Translations under genes and position numbers: made by a program
Shown here: in pieces, positions 47,635-60,497 of the stretch
How positions within the stretch are numbered: the first letter of the stretch is position 1
Layout of the letters: every line of letters starts with the position of its first letter
Notes under the pieces: model-generated
What the model saw: only the letters and a program-made list of their open reading frames with translations
What the model was told of the DNA's origin: nothing
The model's database searches: none
NCBI GenBank assembly: GCA_024220505.1
Contig: JAKZZE010000012.1
Span: forward strand, 1,116,001-1,180,000
Direction of reading: 5' to 3'
Source: Rhizopus arrhizus
Lineage: Eukaryota; Mucoromycota; Mucoromycetes; Mucorales; Rhizopodaceae
DNA: 64,000 bases

Positions 47635-50543
47635 TTACTCTTCATCTGCTGCCGTGGGAGAGGCTTCCTCTTCTTGTTTATCTTCAATGTCCAAAAGTGA
47701 TTCTGGTTCTTTTTCTGTGAGTTCAGGGAAAAGGTTTGGATATTGCGCTGGGTCAGCCAAACTTTCAGCAGTCTTCTTTCTATTCTTGTTTATAAGAGAT
47801 GATTTCCAAAGAGCAATCACCCTAGAAATTTGTTCTGGTGCATAGGCTCTTGCTAACATGGCTGCCTCAGGGATACGCTCAGTCTTGATTAATAGATCGA
47901 TAGCTTCTTCCATAGCGCCCAATTGGAATAAACAGTTGAATGCAACATTATTTTTACCTTGTTCAACTATATAACCGAGTTAGTGATAGTGTAATAAAAA
48001 AATAAATGAGTAAAATACTTTACTGGCCATTTCTGCCACAGTTCTAATGCCTGCACGGTTGTTGTTGGCAGTGTAAAAGAGTAGTAACCCGCTGATATCG
48101 TTTGCCTTCTTTAAGCACTCTTCGGCCAATTTAAAGTTCCATGATGATAAAGCAACATCACCCAAGGATCTCCATTTGGGTTCACTATCCAATTGATGAG
48201 CAATTTTGGAAGCAATATCCAGCTTGCCAAGTTGAATAGCAAGATCGAATTGCTGGTCCACGTCGGTTGTAACTTCTAAAGCAAGTTCTTTTAAATCTTG
48301 TGATTCAAGGAATCGAGCAACACGTCCACGTTGATTCTCTGGAATGGAAGGAAATAAAGTAGAAGCAGCCTCTAAATCGCCACGAAGAATAGCCGTTTGA
48401 TATTGAATGACAGTTAATGAGAGACCATAACTGTAAATGTTGACATCTCTATCAGCCATATAGATTCTGTTGTCGCGAGGTGCATAGCCAAGCAAATACA
48501 TGGGCTTATCAAAGTGACTGATGGTATATGTTTCGGTACCAACAAGGTAGTTAATACGGTTGGAATTATTACTGTAAATGAAACAATCACCAGCCCAAGT
48601 ACCGGTCTTGACACTTTCAGACACTTCAGTAATGAACTCAAAAGCATCTTCAACACCTTCTTCACCAGGGTCTCCTCCGCTTTCAATAAATTGAGCATAA
48701 GCTTGAGCATTATATCTCAAGACGTAGAAGGAATTTTCACAAATAATAGCAATGAGATCACCGGCATCAGACCAGTATACATTTCTAGAATCAACATCAA
48801 TGCGACGTACTACTAATCCGCTTTCCCAATCATAGAAATCCAAAAAGCCATTACCACGAACACCGAGAAGAGAGCCACCATAGATACCTTCTGCACTATA
48901 GCTTAATTTTGGAAGTAAGCCAGCTCTTTCCTTGAAGTTCTTGAATACTTTTATTTTGGTAGCAGATTCACGAACGGCATATACATTGGAATCGTCAGCC
49001 CAAACAAAGTCAAGTGCACTACCAAAGCTCTTATTTCTCCATGCTAAGGCAGTATAGATGATATATTCACCATCACCGCAAACAACAACGAAACGTCCAT
49101 TAGGAGAGTGTTGAAGAGTTTGTGGATAGACTTCACAACTACCAAGGTCCTTGATAGGCAAAGCCAAGCGCTCACCATCCTTGACATTATCATCTATTAT
49201 AAAAATAAGTCATTTTCGATTGCTTGTCTTCTTTTTCTTTTATTTATCATACCAATGCCAGTTTTAATGTTGGTTGTTTGGATTTCTGTATGCTTTGCCC
49301 AAATGATCTTTCCAGATAAATCCATGGACACAGCTGGTTCTTCTCTACCAAGCTTGATAACTACAGTACCTTCATCGTAACCCAAGGCAACATTGTTACC
49401 GTTCTTTTGAGTGGCTACACACCAAGAACGTTCTAATCCATAGTTCAATGTGTTTTCGAGTCGATAAGTATCAGAGTTCCAGATACGCACTGTACCATCT
49501 TCAGATCCTGATAAGATGATGGGCAGGTTGGGATGGAAAGAAGCAAAGTTGACATTTTGGTTATGTCCTTCTAAAGTCTGCACACAGTTCTTATTTTGGT
49601 AATCCCAGATCTTTACGAGGTTATCATCAGCACAAGAGATCAAATAAGGCTTATCACCACCGTGATAGTAGTCGACAAAATTTACACCTTTGCCATGTCC
49701 TTCTAAAGTGAAATTGGGAACAGGTGATCCAAGAGACCAGACCTTGATCATACCGTCAAGTCCTGCTGATGCAAACGTATTGGAATCTTTAGGGTTAAAA
49801 GTCAAGTGCATAACAAAATGAGCGTGTCCTTCAAAAACCTATAAATGGGTGTGGGTAAAGGCTTCTTCCTTTATTTTCTCATTGTTTACCTGAACACATT
49901 TCCATCCCTTCTCCCAATCCCAAAGACGGATTGTCATATCATCTGAACCTGATAAAACAAGAGGTTGTGTAGGGTGAACGGCAAGACAACGAATATAATC
50001 AGGGTGAGTTTCGAAAGCAGCTACTTTCTCAAGTGTATTATAATTGAATACACGGATTTGAGAGTCGTCAGCGCCAGTGATAATCCAATTTTTACGAGGA
50101 ACAAACTTTGCAGCACGAACAGGTGTTTCTGATACTTCAATCGTCTTCACTAATGCCTAGAAAAAATAAACGAAATGTTAGTGACAGTAAATAAAGAGAT
50201 GTTTTGTTTTGATGATTATTTCTTACCTGTGTTTCATAATTATAAATTTGAACGATGCCACTGTATAAACTGGTTAACAACCAAGGTTCGGTTGGATGTA
50301 AGTCGACACATTTAACACGTTCTGAACGCGATAATAATTTACGCTAATGAAAGATGTTAAATCATCTCGAGTGAAATAGATAATGTGAACTTGCCTTGAT
50401 ATCGATGCGCATACCCTATAGTAAAAAATAACGAAACGTTAGTGCATGTTAAAGGAACAGAAAAGAAGGGAAACAGCATTCCCAAATCTTTTCATCAACT
50501 AATTATTGTTCTTTTCTCGTTTTATAAAGGTCATTTTTACCAT
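47635..50543 (-). CDS. SEC27: Coatomer subunit beta-prime (COPI)
   Basis: COPI coat subunit for retrograde Golgi-to-ER transport and KKXX cargo binding. The N-terminal WD40 propeller includes [100 protein letters not shown] and [20 protein letters not shown]. The second propeller and coatomer WDAD region ([57 protein letters not shown]) lead to alpha-solenoid sequence and an acidic tail ([22 protein letters not shown] split). A GC-AG intron lies at 50394-50344. The first coding exon may be only the ATG at 50543-50541, or translation may start at the in-frame ATG at 50412. Confidence 0.95.
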
Positions 50544-52542
50544 TTTCAAATTTTGATGTTTATTTCAGAAACCTAAAGAGGGAAAAAATAAAGTAGATGA
50601 AAGGGTTCTATAACTAACAAGAAAAAAAAAGGGCTACAGTATTTCCAAAACATTTGTGGACGCAACAATTTAGTGGCCGAATAGAAAGGGATTTTGCGCT
50701 CCGAAATTTTTCAATTTGTAGATGAACCACTTTTTATCAAGCTGAAAACAGGCCAAAATAGCAGACTCTTCTCCTGTTGGTGTTTTTTTCTCTCTTTTCT
50801 GAAATAATACTCATGTTCCCATGAAAAAATTCAACAATAGTAGATTCATTTGATGATTCGGAGGCTGGCACTAAGATGATCTACTAAGGCCGTGTGCAGG
50901 TTATCTTTATATTGTTTTTTCCCAGTACCATGTTAATACCTGTATGTGAAGCATACCATCGGCTACATATGTCCAAAACGGCACCCTGCCTATTATTCTA
51001 CCTTCTAGACTGCTTTCCAACTCGCAACCAACGTTTCTCTTACATCTTAGTATCCTGAGCTGCGTGCCGATCAATCATTTGTCAGATTTCTCTTGAACTC
51101 AACCGTAATACCGCCACAATGATGACCAAGTTTCATCCATTCACAACCAACATTTAATTGAATCGATATCACACTTACATAATAAGCGTTAAGCGTCTTG
51201 TATCAGGATACATCTTTATTTTACCTATGTTCTTTACCCATGACTGCAGAAGGATCATTTAGCCACTTATTATTTTATTTGACATTGGTTTGTTCCTGAT
51301 AAGCAGATGTTAGCATACCACGTATTCAATTGGAATTTTATTTCAGTAATATTTTTTTTTTTTTTTTTTTTGCAAAACTACAAATTTGTGCAATGTTTTG
51401 GTTTTATTTCATTTCAACTTTCTAATCAACAGTAAACTAAACATTTTTTAAATTTTAAAGTAATAAGTGTTCAATTAAAAATTATAATGCTGTTTTAGAT
51501 ACCATAAAAGTTAATCATCATGGATATTCAATCAAAAAAAAAACTTGCTCTACTATTTTATCACATAGTTTAATATTAGAAATAAGCAAGTGATTTCGTT
51601 ATGGTAAAGTTCATACATCAATAGTATTGGTCTGGACTATTAGTATGGATATAATTAAATGACTAAGGAGAAGTCAAAACAAAGAAATCAATGAGTGATA
51701 GGCAGGAGTTATTAATGTATTTCTATCATGATAAAAAAGTAATGATGTTCAATGCAGTATTATGACTATGTCTAGTAATAACTGATATTAAAAAATGAAT
51801 GCGTTGATTGTAAATTTGCAGCCAGCGAAAATGAACAATTGAATATGTACAAGTACATTTAAAAATTTTATGAAAATCTGTTGCATTATGCAGAATTTAT
51901 TTAAAATGACCTCTAATGATTATATGCTCTATGAAGCTGATAGTTTACAATCTTGTTTAAAACTAAGCATTAATGAATGCAAAGAGTATAATTAAATTCA
52001 CGTAAAAAGCTGCTTTAAATATCCGAAATATTGTTCTGTTCTTGGCAATAAACTGATATAGATATCTATGGGCAACTAAGTCATATATTCTTTATTATTT
52101 TATTAATAAATAAAAAAAAAAAAAGAATAATATTAATTGTTTATTCAAATATACGTAATAATCAATGAAAGCCTATCTTAGGGATTCGTTTTGTAGCGAT
52201 TTTTTTTTATATATTTCAAAGCACATAAAATAAAAGTAGTAATTTTTATTTTTTAAAGACTTATAAATCCAAACCTGCTATTTGCTCATAGTTTCTGTAC
52301 TGCACATGGTGCTTGATAAATTGATTGTACTATGTTTGACCCAGCAAGCAGTCTGACTCATTTGGGCAATCCTGGGATGGTTTTCTGGGTGTGCTTTTCA
52401 TTTGTCCCAAATTGTCCAAAAACGGAAACAGTAGAAATCCAATCAAAATCAACGTCACAGCGTGGCTTTTTTTTTCTTGAAAATTAAGTGCTTTATTTTA
52501 CCTGTCAATCTTTTTTTTTTATTTGAAGAAAAAAACTTTATA
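50544..52542. promoter_or_regulatory. Intergenic 2 kb between SEC27 and CBF5 (divergent)
   Basis: AT-rich and stop-dense, with a T21 run (about 51352-51371). It holds both promoters. No conserved gene or RNA recognised. Confidence 0.45.
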
Positions 52543-54168
52543 ATGGCTGACGAAAGCACCATCAAGCCTACTGCTTCAACACCCAGTATTGACACCTCTA
52601 AATGGCCTCTTCTTTTGAAGGTTAGATTTAATTTGATCATCAAAGCATTTCAATTTAACCCCTTTTATAGAATTATGATCAACTTAATGTTCGTACTGGT
52701 CACTATACACCTATCCCTAGTGGTTCATCTCCTTTAAAGCGTCCTCTTGATGAATATGTTCGTTATGGTGTTATTAATCTTGACAAGGTAAGCCAACAAA
52801 AAGATTGGGATGCACATTATCTAATACTATTTTATTTATAGCCTGCTAACCCTTCCTCTCACGAAGTCGTAGCTTGGATTAAACGTATCCTCCGTGTTGA
52901 AAAGACTGGTCACTCTGGTACTCTTGATCCTAAAGTTACTGGTGGTTTGATTGTCTGTGTTGATCGTGCTACTCGTTTAGTCAAGTCTCAACAAGGTGCC
53001 GGTAAAGAATATGTTTGTATTCTTCGTCTTCATGATGCTATTGAAAGTGAAAAGAAATTATCTCAAGTAAGTAATAGAATGTGAGATTCAGAATAAATCT
53101 TAATTTTTTTTTTCATTAGGCCATTGAAACCTTGACTGGTGCTCTCTTCCAACGTCCTCCCCTTATTTCTGCTGTCAAGCGTCAATTGCGTGTCCGTACT
53201 ATTCATGAATCCAAGTTACTTGAATTCGATAACGATCGTCACCTTGCTGTTTTCTGGGCCTCTTGTGAAGCCGGTACATATATGCGTACACTTTGTGTTC
53301 ACTTGGGTCTTTTGCTTGGTGTTGGTGGACACATGCAAGAATTGCGTCGTGTTCGTTCTGGAACTACTTCTGAAAATGTATGTGAAAAAATGATGATTGA
53401 GCGTGTAAAATTTAATATGTTTTGTGTGTGTAGGATGATATTGTTACTATGCACGATGTTTTGGATGCTCAATGGTTATATGATAACACTAAAGATGAAA
53501 CCTATCTTCGTCGTGTCATTCGTCCCTTAGAATCTCTTTTGACCAGCTATAAGCGTGTTGTTGTCAAAGATAGTGCTGTCAATGCCATCTGTTATGGTGC
53601 CAAGTTGATGGTTCCTGGTCTCTTGCGTTTCGAAAGTGGTATTGAAGTCAATGACGAAATTGTATTGATGACAACAAAGGGTGAAGCTATTGCTCTTGCC
53701 TATGCACAAATGACAACTGCCGTTATGGCCACCTGTGATCATGGTGTGGTTGCCAAGGTGAAGCGTGTCATTATGGAACGCGACACTTATCCTCGTCGTT
53801 GGGGTTTGGGTCCTGTTGCTCTTGCCAAGAAGAAGCTCAAGACAGAAGGCAAATTGGACAAGTATGGCCGTGTGACTGAAGAGACACCTGCTGTTTGGAA
53901 GTCTACTTATGTTGACTATGCCAACAACACGGATGGAAAAGAACCTGCACCTGTTTTCGGTACATCATCAGAAAAAGTTGTAGCAGCAGCTGGTATGGCA
54001 CCAAAGATCACTGTTCTTGATGTTGCAGCCAAGGACAACACTACAAATGAAAACAGCAAACGTGTTGCTGAATCTGAGAATGATGAAAAGCCAAGCAAGA
54101 AGGCTAAGAAGGAGAAGAAGGAAAAGAAGGAAAAGAAAGAGAAGAAGGAGAAGAAAGAAAAGAAGTAG
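52543..54168 (+). CDS. CBF5: H/ACA snoRNP pseudouridine synthase Cbf5/dyskerin
   Basis: Catalytic subunit of H/ACA snoRNPs, isomerising uridine in rRNA and snRNA in the nucleolus. Five exons; introns follow [23 protein letters not shown] and GTTSEN. The TruB domain includes [20 protein letters not shown] and [16 protein letters not shown], with the catalytic Asp in TLDP, and [20 protein letters not shown]. The PUA domain contains [20 protein letters not shown]. The tail is the lysine-rich KKEK repeat (54086-54165) found in fungal Cbf5. The start ATG at 52543 is the first in frame and gives [20 protein letters not shown]. Complete. Confidence 0.97.
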
Positions 54169-54815
54169 AAATGAAGAACACGGTGTAATATTTATCTGTT
54201 TTTGTGTATAGTTTTTTTCTGTCAAAATAAATAAAAAAGAGAGAAAGAGGATTTCATTTTTTTTTCATTCTCATTATTACAAGCATTCAACAAATTGTTC
54301 ATGTCTTTTTTGCTTTGTATAATTAATTGTAGGTCATTATGACTATTGTTTAATACACAGTAAATGTTATCAAAAAGTAAATGCTGCTCTATTGAATTGA
54401 CTTTTTGTCAACTAAATTGTTTCTCTTTTTAAGCATCAATTGTTATTCTAATAGGCTGTGTTCAAAGCCATTTATCATTGAAAGTATATGTTTAGTATTT
54501 ATCAATGCAATCATGAGGGCATAGTTGGCTTGTACTATAACATGTTCTATTTTTAACCAATCTTACATAACAAATAGTTCATCACTCTTTCCCAAGCAAA
54601 TAATGCTGTATTTAATTAAAATTACAATCAAAGCATATCTTAATTGTTTGTTCTAATCAAAAGGCTATAATGATTGATATATAGTCATCAAGTGCCCTTT
54701 CACTTGTGCATTAATTTGGTATTAGCTTTGTGGCTCAGACAAACTCCGAATTTAAATAAATTTCCTGAAATAAACAAAAAAAAAAAAGCCTTCTTTTCTT
54801 TATTTTTAATGAAAA
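54169..54815. other. Intergenic 0.65 kb, CBF5 3' end / NBR1-like promoter
   Basis: AT-rich, no gene seen. Confidence 0.5.
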
Positions 54816-54937
54816 ATGACAGACTATTACTTTAATATAAAATTCAAAGATACAACATACATAAAAATTGTGCAAGTTATAGCTCGAGGTTATTTTGATT
54901 TCACATATGATTTGATTGAAGAAGAGGTTATTAGCGA

Positions 54938-54968
<31 letters not shown>

Positions 54969-57795
54969 AGCCAATTATCTATTAAATCTTGTGCTGATAA
55001 ATCTATAGATTCGACAAACATTTCGATTCAAAGATGACTTTTTATTTCGTCTTGGTCTCGAGAACATTGATTCTGGCATTGTTCTTATTCCCAAGGATGA
55101 CTATTCCATAAGAAGCATATTTTCAAATTATTGTTATATAAATTGTGCTGAAGCAAGGAAAGCCAGAAGCATTATTCTCATACCTGAGAATCAAGTTTCA
55201 TTGTATGTCAATAATCAAAATCAGCAACAATCAGAAGAAAGATCTGTAACTGAATCATTAACAGACTCTATTCAAAGTGCTTTTCTTGGTTTTGAAAAGA
55301 GTGTAGAAAGTATAAATTCGACTATGAAAGAGAATGTCAAAGATATTACTGATACAATTGAAGAAAGATTAAGAGACTTTATTAATCAAACTGTAGAAGT
55401 TAAATTAAAGGAAATGACTCAAACTGTAGAACGAAATATAAGCACACTTGAAAAGAATATGGCTATGACAGTAGAGAAGAATGTTTGTAATTCTACAAAT
55501 GAAAATGTAGAAATGATTATTAAATCAGCCACACAACTTTTTAACTCGATTAATAATTCTCATATGAAATCAACAGCATCAACAAAAAACAATTTGAATG
55601 AATCACCTCAGTTTGATATACTTTGTAACAGTTGTTATTCTCCTATTCGAGGGTAAATAATACATGTGTGTGTGGTATTATTTATTCATTTTTTTTTTAC
55701 AATAGAAAAAGATGGCGATGTGAAACATGCGAGGATTTTGATTTATGCAGCACTTGTAAATGTCATATGACTCATCACCCCGACCATAAATTCAAGTTTA
55801 TTAAAGATGATGTAAAGAAGCCTACTTTTTATACTTGCGATTATTGTGATTCAGATATTGTAGGCATTCGACATACTTGTACTTCATGTCCAGGTAAATG
55901 ATTGATAAGGAAAAAAAAACAAGTAAATTTATATTTATTTTTTTTCACAGACTTTGATCTTTGTTATCACTGTTTTGGTTTTGTACAAGAAAATCATCCA
56001 CCCAACCATACTTTTATTGCTCATCTTATGAACAGTGAACCAAAAAAAACAAAAAAGATGCCCCAAAACATAAAAAAGAGTTCGACTCACGTTGTACATC
56101 ACTCACATGTTATTTGTGATCACTGCGATACTGAAATTAAAGGCATTCGATACAAGGCAAGTTTGATTTATTTGCTCTTTTTTTGATAAACTAAATTTTG
56201 TTTTTTGAAATTAGTGTGGTCACTGCTGTGATTATGATTTATGTGAGAAATGTGAGGAGATGTCACCAAAAATTCACGATGAACGTCATGTGTTCCTAAA
56301 AATAAGATGGCCAATTAAGAGTGAGACAAGAAGACCACTTTTACCTAAATTCAATACACCAGATGCAATCGAGAAACCAAATGAAATGATGACTGATAAA
56401 AAAGTACCTCTGATGGATGCTACTCCTCAACCACCTATTGAAATCAAACCCATGAAGCCCTTGAGATCCAATAGTAAACTGGCTAGTTTGCAAGAAAAGC
56501 TCCAAGCTGAACATGAGGCCAGAGCTATGCGCATGAAAGCTGTGGAACATGAAGTAAAGTCAGCTATTCAACAATTTAATGTAGGTGATAAGGATGTACC
56601 TGTTCAGAGCAAAGATACTTGTACACAAACCAATCTTATTAAAGTCGACGATAAAGAAACTATTACTCAATTACCTGTCTTGAGCCAACATTCTTCTACC
56701 TTGCGTCAACTTTCTCCTACCTTAAGCCAACGTTCTTCTAACTTGAGCCAGCATTCACTCATCTTGAGTCAACACGTGCCTGAGCAGAAAGATGAAGAGC
56801 AAGAAGAATCAGAAAGTGTACAAGGAGCATCTGAACAAGTACCTGTTATTTCTGCTCAATTCCTTGCTGATCTTAATGTACCGGACGGAACTGTGGTTGT
56901 ACCAAAAAAGAATTTTATTAAAGTAAGTATGATTGACAACAAGAAACATGACAGAAAAGCTTATTGTATGATCATCAGATGTGGAAAGTTAAAAACAATG
57001 GCAAGGTCCACTGGCCAGCTGGTTCACGCTTATTATTTAACGGCGGTGGTATTTTTAAACCTTATCCTATGTCTTACCCAGATGGTTATGTCTTACCTTC
57101 ACTTGCTCCCGGTGAAGAAGCCTGTATTACGGCCGAACTTCAATCACCCGATGCCCCTGGAACATACACCAGTCTTTTTTGCTTTATAACACCTGAAGGA
57201 GCACGCTTTGGTGATGATCTATGGTGTAATATTGATGTCTCAGAAGAAGATGTTGCTAATCATAAGGATGATGATATGATCTATCCTACTATCTCTACTA
57301 TACATCATGACAGTCAATCAACAGCCACTGTAAGTACCGATCTCGACACGTTGGACTATCATTCCGAACAAGACTCCAGCAGTAGCAATCATGAACTCCA
57401 TTTTGGTCCTGAAGATTTCATAGAAGACAGTCATTCCTCAAGGCATCACAGTGAAACAGAAGAAGAAGCCAAGTCAATTGTGGATGATCAAGAATATTTA
57501 TTGGTTGAAAGTGAAGAAAATGAAGCGAATGATGAAATGTCGAGTAGTTATACATCGACAACGACTATTAAAATGAATAGGAAGAATGAGGATTTCAAGT
57601 ATGAATCTGAACTTACAAAGCTTCATGAAATGGTAGAATAATAAATACTTTCTTTGTCTTTGATATTCAATGTGCTTTATTTTCTTTAATTTATGGTAGG
57701 GATTCAGCTGTGATGAATTATCTATTGAACTTTTGAATATGCATAATGGAGAAGTCGATTTGGTTGTCTCACGAATTTTGGAAAATATTTATTAA
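54816..57795 (+). CDS. NBR1: NBR1-like selective-autophagy cargo receptor
   Basis: Receptor linking cargo to Atg8. About seven exons. The N-terminus (MTDYYFNIKFKDTTYIKIVQ, continuing after an A-rich intron with DDFLFRLGLENIDSGIVLIP) resembles a diverged PB1 domain. A coiled-coil/Gln-rich part follows. Three ZZ zinc fingers follow: CNSCYSPIRGKRWRCETCEDFDLC, CDYCDSDIVGIRHTC...DFDLCYHC and CDHCDTEIKGIRYKCGHCCDYDLC (each shown in part; the middle one crosses an intron). The FW (four-tryptophan) domain has MWKVKNNGKVHWPAGSRLLF, LAPGEEACITAELQSPDAPG and GDDLWCNIDV. A candidate LIR, EYLLVESEE, lies near 57490. The last exon (57699-57795) adds a UBA, GFSCDELSIELLNMHNGEVD. The intron at 56157-56214 has a GC donor. 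Confidence 0.9.
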
Positions 57796-58222
57796 ATTAC
57801 ATGCTTATTTGCTTTTAAAAAAACAATAAAAAGTTTGTTTAAAATATAATTTAAAATGATACTTTTTTTTCCCTACTACAACATATTTTTTTTTTTTTCG
57901 TTGAATTCATTCTGGACACAGACAACCATGCTCAGTACATCAATCTTGTTTCTAGGAGAAAGAAATGCATATTTGCATTCATACTAAAAAGCTGATTTGT
58001 TGGTTACAAGTATGTACTTTAGTAAGCAAACCTCCCTAGTCTATTCTATACACAAAATACGAGACTAGTTTTACTCATGCGACGATCAAACTTTCTTGAA
58101 TAGTAAATTCATTGTGATGGCTTGATGATAAACTAAAAAGAAATTCATTGTTCCTTAAAACTAGTCCCATTTTTAATTTATTTACGCCAAAAACATGGAC
58201 TTTTCATGTGAAACAATTTCCT

Positions 58223-58261
<39 letters not shown>

Positions 58262-58558
58262 GCTATGTTTATGTGCGTGTGGGGTATGCTTTAATGACAC
58301 AAGAAAATGAATTCTAATAAAAATAGTTTGAACCATATTCTCCTTTTCTTTCACTGCAATCCGAAAAATAAGAAATGGCGTAAAACATACCTTGTCCTCT
58401 CCTTTTTTTTTTTTTTTTTTTTTTTGAATACAAAAGTAGTAATATTTAATATAAAAAAAGTTAAAGATGCTTTGCATGAAAAAGAAAAAATTAATTTTTT
58501 AAATGTACTTCATGTCAAATTGACACCAACTGCTTTTAGAATGTATGAATTTAATCTT
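57796..58558. other. Intergenic 0.76 kb between convergent NBR1-like and SET genes
   Basis: Contains T36 (58225-58260) and T22 runs and AT-rich filler. No gene seen. Confidence 0.5.
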
Positions 58559-60354
58559 CTATTTTGTTTGTTCTATTCTGTTATAAAATGTCTTCATTTG
58601 TTGAACCATGTCATCTACAACAGGTGTTTCGTGATGTTTGAATGCTCGTTCAATAAATGGCACCCATTCCTTGATGATGATATCACATAATTTACAAAGG
58701 GGTTCTACCCATTCTTTATCTAAAGGAACTAATACTGGCTCCTTTACTTCCTCCGTTTTCACTTGTTCCTCTTCTTGGTCATCATCACTGTCTTTTTCAT
58801 ACGTGAATCCAGCGTATTTATCTTCTGTACTTTTCATCACTACATCCATCACAATCGTCAATACCTGCCAGCTAGCAAAGAAGGCTGTCATTGGGTTTCC
58901 GTGCGATGTGGAATTTGGATGTGAATGTTTATAGATTGTGTTGTTCAAGAACTCGATATAGACCAGAGCTTCCTCTAATCCCTTGCGTGTGAGTCCTAGC
59001 TGAGAAGCAAGCCCTTTGCCATACGATTGGGGAAAGAGCTGAAGGTGATAAGCAGCGAGCAAAGAGTGAATGAAACCAAATGTCCAGTGAGTGTTGGGCA
59101 CAGGCGTATCCAAGGCGTCCATCAGATAGGGCTCAAGCATGCTTATTGTGTTTTGAGTAAGTTGACGACCGCCATAGACACGAGAGACGAATCCCATGAC
59201 GGTATCAATCACCTTTTGCTCGCGCTCATCAGAGAAATCGACTTGGTCAAATTCTTGCTTACATTCAAAACACGTCCAGGTCTCTCCACGTCGGTAACAT
59301 GCTGCAGAACAACAGGTACGGCAGTGGGCACCTCGAGACCAATCCCAATCCAGACAGCGTTCGCATGCACAAGTAAAAAACTTGTACTGTTCAAGCTTCC
59401 CTTGACGATCCTGGGTCGAACCACAGAGTAAGCCGCCGATGGTTGAACTATCTTCAGGCAAGTAACTAAACGAGAGGACCTCTCCCTCCTTGACAGGGCG
59501 AATGATGGTAAAAAACATGGCGTTCTGCGCAGGTTCGTATCGCAAGAACATGTTGGGAGAACACGAGTGGGCAAATTTGGATCCCCAACGAAGTAAGGCG
59601 ATCGTCGGTTGATCAGGTTTGCCAGTGTCTTCTTGGCTGCCACCCCAGTACGTGGTCACATCCCCTAATTTGGATCGATAGAACGCTCTGCGCGATCTCT
59701 TTCGGTTGTGGGTGGGCTGTGTTCGTGTGTGAGGTAAAGATACAGTGTGAGCATTAGCATAAATTTTTAATACAAATTGACAAAGATCGATTGGATTGAC
59801 GTGACGAAAGAGCGGTTCTGTGTTGACTACCTTTTGCGTGACAGTTCGGATCAATTGGACAGTCTTATGGTCAACGAGTTCATTTGGATAATAAAAAATT
59901 CGAAATCATCTTTATTGAATTTATGTTGATTGCGAATAGAAATATTTGAAGGAGGGCATATGCTGAGGTAGGCAAGGATGGCCGCAGGTACTCCTGGGCA
60001 AAAATCAGAATTCACTTGGTTTTCTTGCTCTTCCTCATCGTCTTCGTCATCTGAACTGTAGTCACTCTTATCCTCATCATCGCTGTTAATTTCAATTCCT
60101 TCTTCTAAATGAACTAGTGTAGTAAGATTGTTCCAAAGTTTTTTTGTGAAATAAGGTGAATTGGAAGATCGACAGGTGGGGTTTAAGCGATATTTGATCA
60201 AGGGTTCTTCAACAAGGACAATATCGCCAGGAACAAGTGATTTCTTTGTAACTAAAGATCGGCCTACAACAGGACATTCCTTAATAACTACAGAATTTTG
60301 AAATTGTTCTTTATTGACAACAGTTGATAAACCAAGATCTTGTACACTTGTCAT
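58559..60354 (-). CDS. SET-domain methyltransferase-like protein (SMYD/Set5-like), with apparent frameshift
   Basis: Likely protein lysine methyltransferase. The start MTSVQDLGLSTVV at 60354 leads to the SET-N half VVGRSLVTKKSLVPGDIVLV followed by an acidic insertion (DDEDKSDYSSDDEDDEEEQE). The C-terminal half has FAHSCSPNMFLRYE (cofactor-binding core, with AHSCSPN for NHSCxPN), GEVLSFSYLPED, and the post-SET Cys cluster FTCACERCLDWDW plus a CxxC-rich stretch. An all-helical C-terminus follows. No MYND finger is seen. The two halves are in different frames, joined at an A6 tract on the + strand (59893-59898). One extra T in the sense strand would give ...DDFEFFYYPNELVDH. No intron fits there, so this is a sequencing error or a real mutation. 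Confidence 0.8.
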
Positions 60355-60497
60355 TTTGTTCCCCCCCTTTTTTTCTTGTTCAACAAGGATAAGAAGAAAA
60401 AAAAAGTTTTTCTTTGTCCAATCAAAAGAAGAATTTGGCGGCCATTGAATATGAACACCTTTTTCTCTCGTCTTTTCTTCTTTCAACACGAATCATA
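60355..60497. promoter_or_regulatory. Divergent promoter, SET gene / YOS1
   Basis: 143 bp between start codons. It includes a C7 tract and A/T runs. Inference from layout. Confidence 0.5.

Noticed and set aside
58178..58477. Lysine-rich minus frame over T36/T22 runs
   Set aside because: Produced by homopolymers; no protein character.
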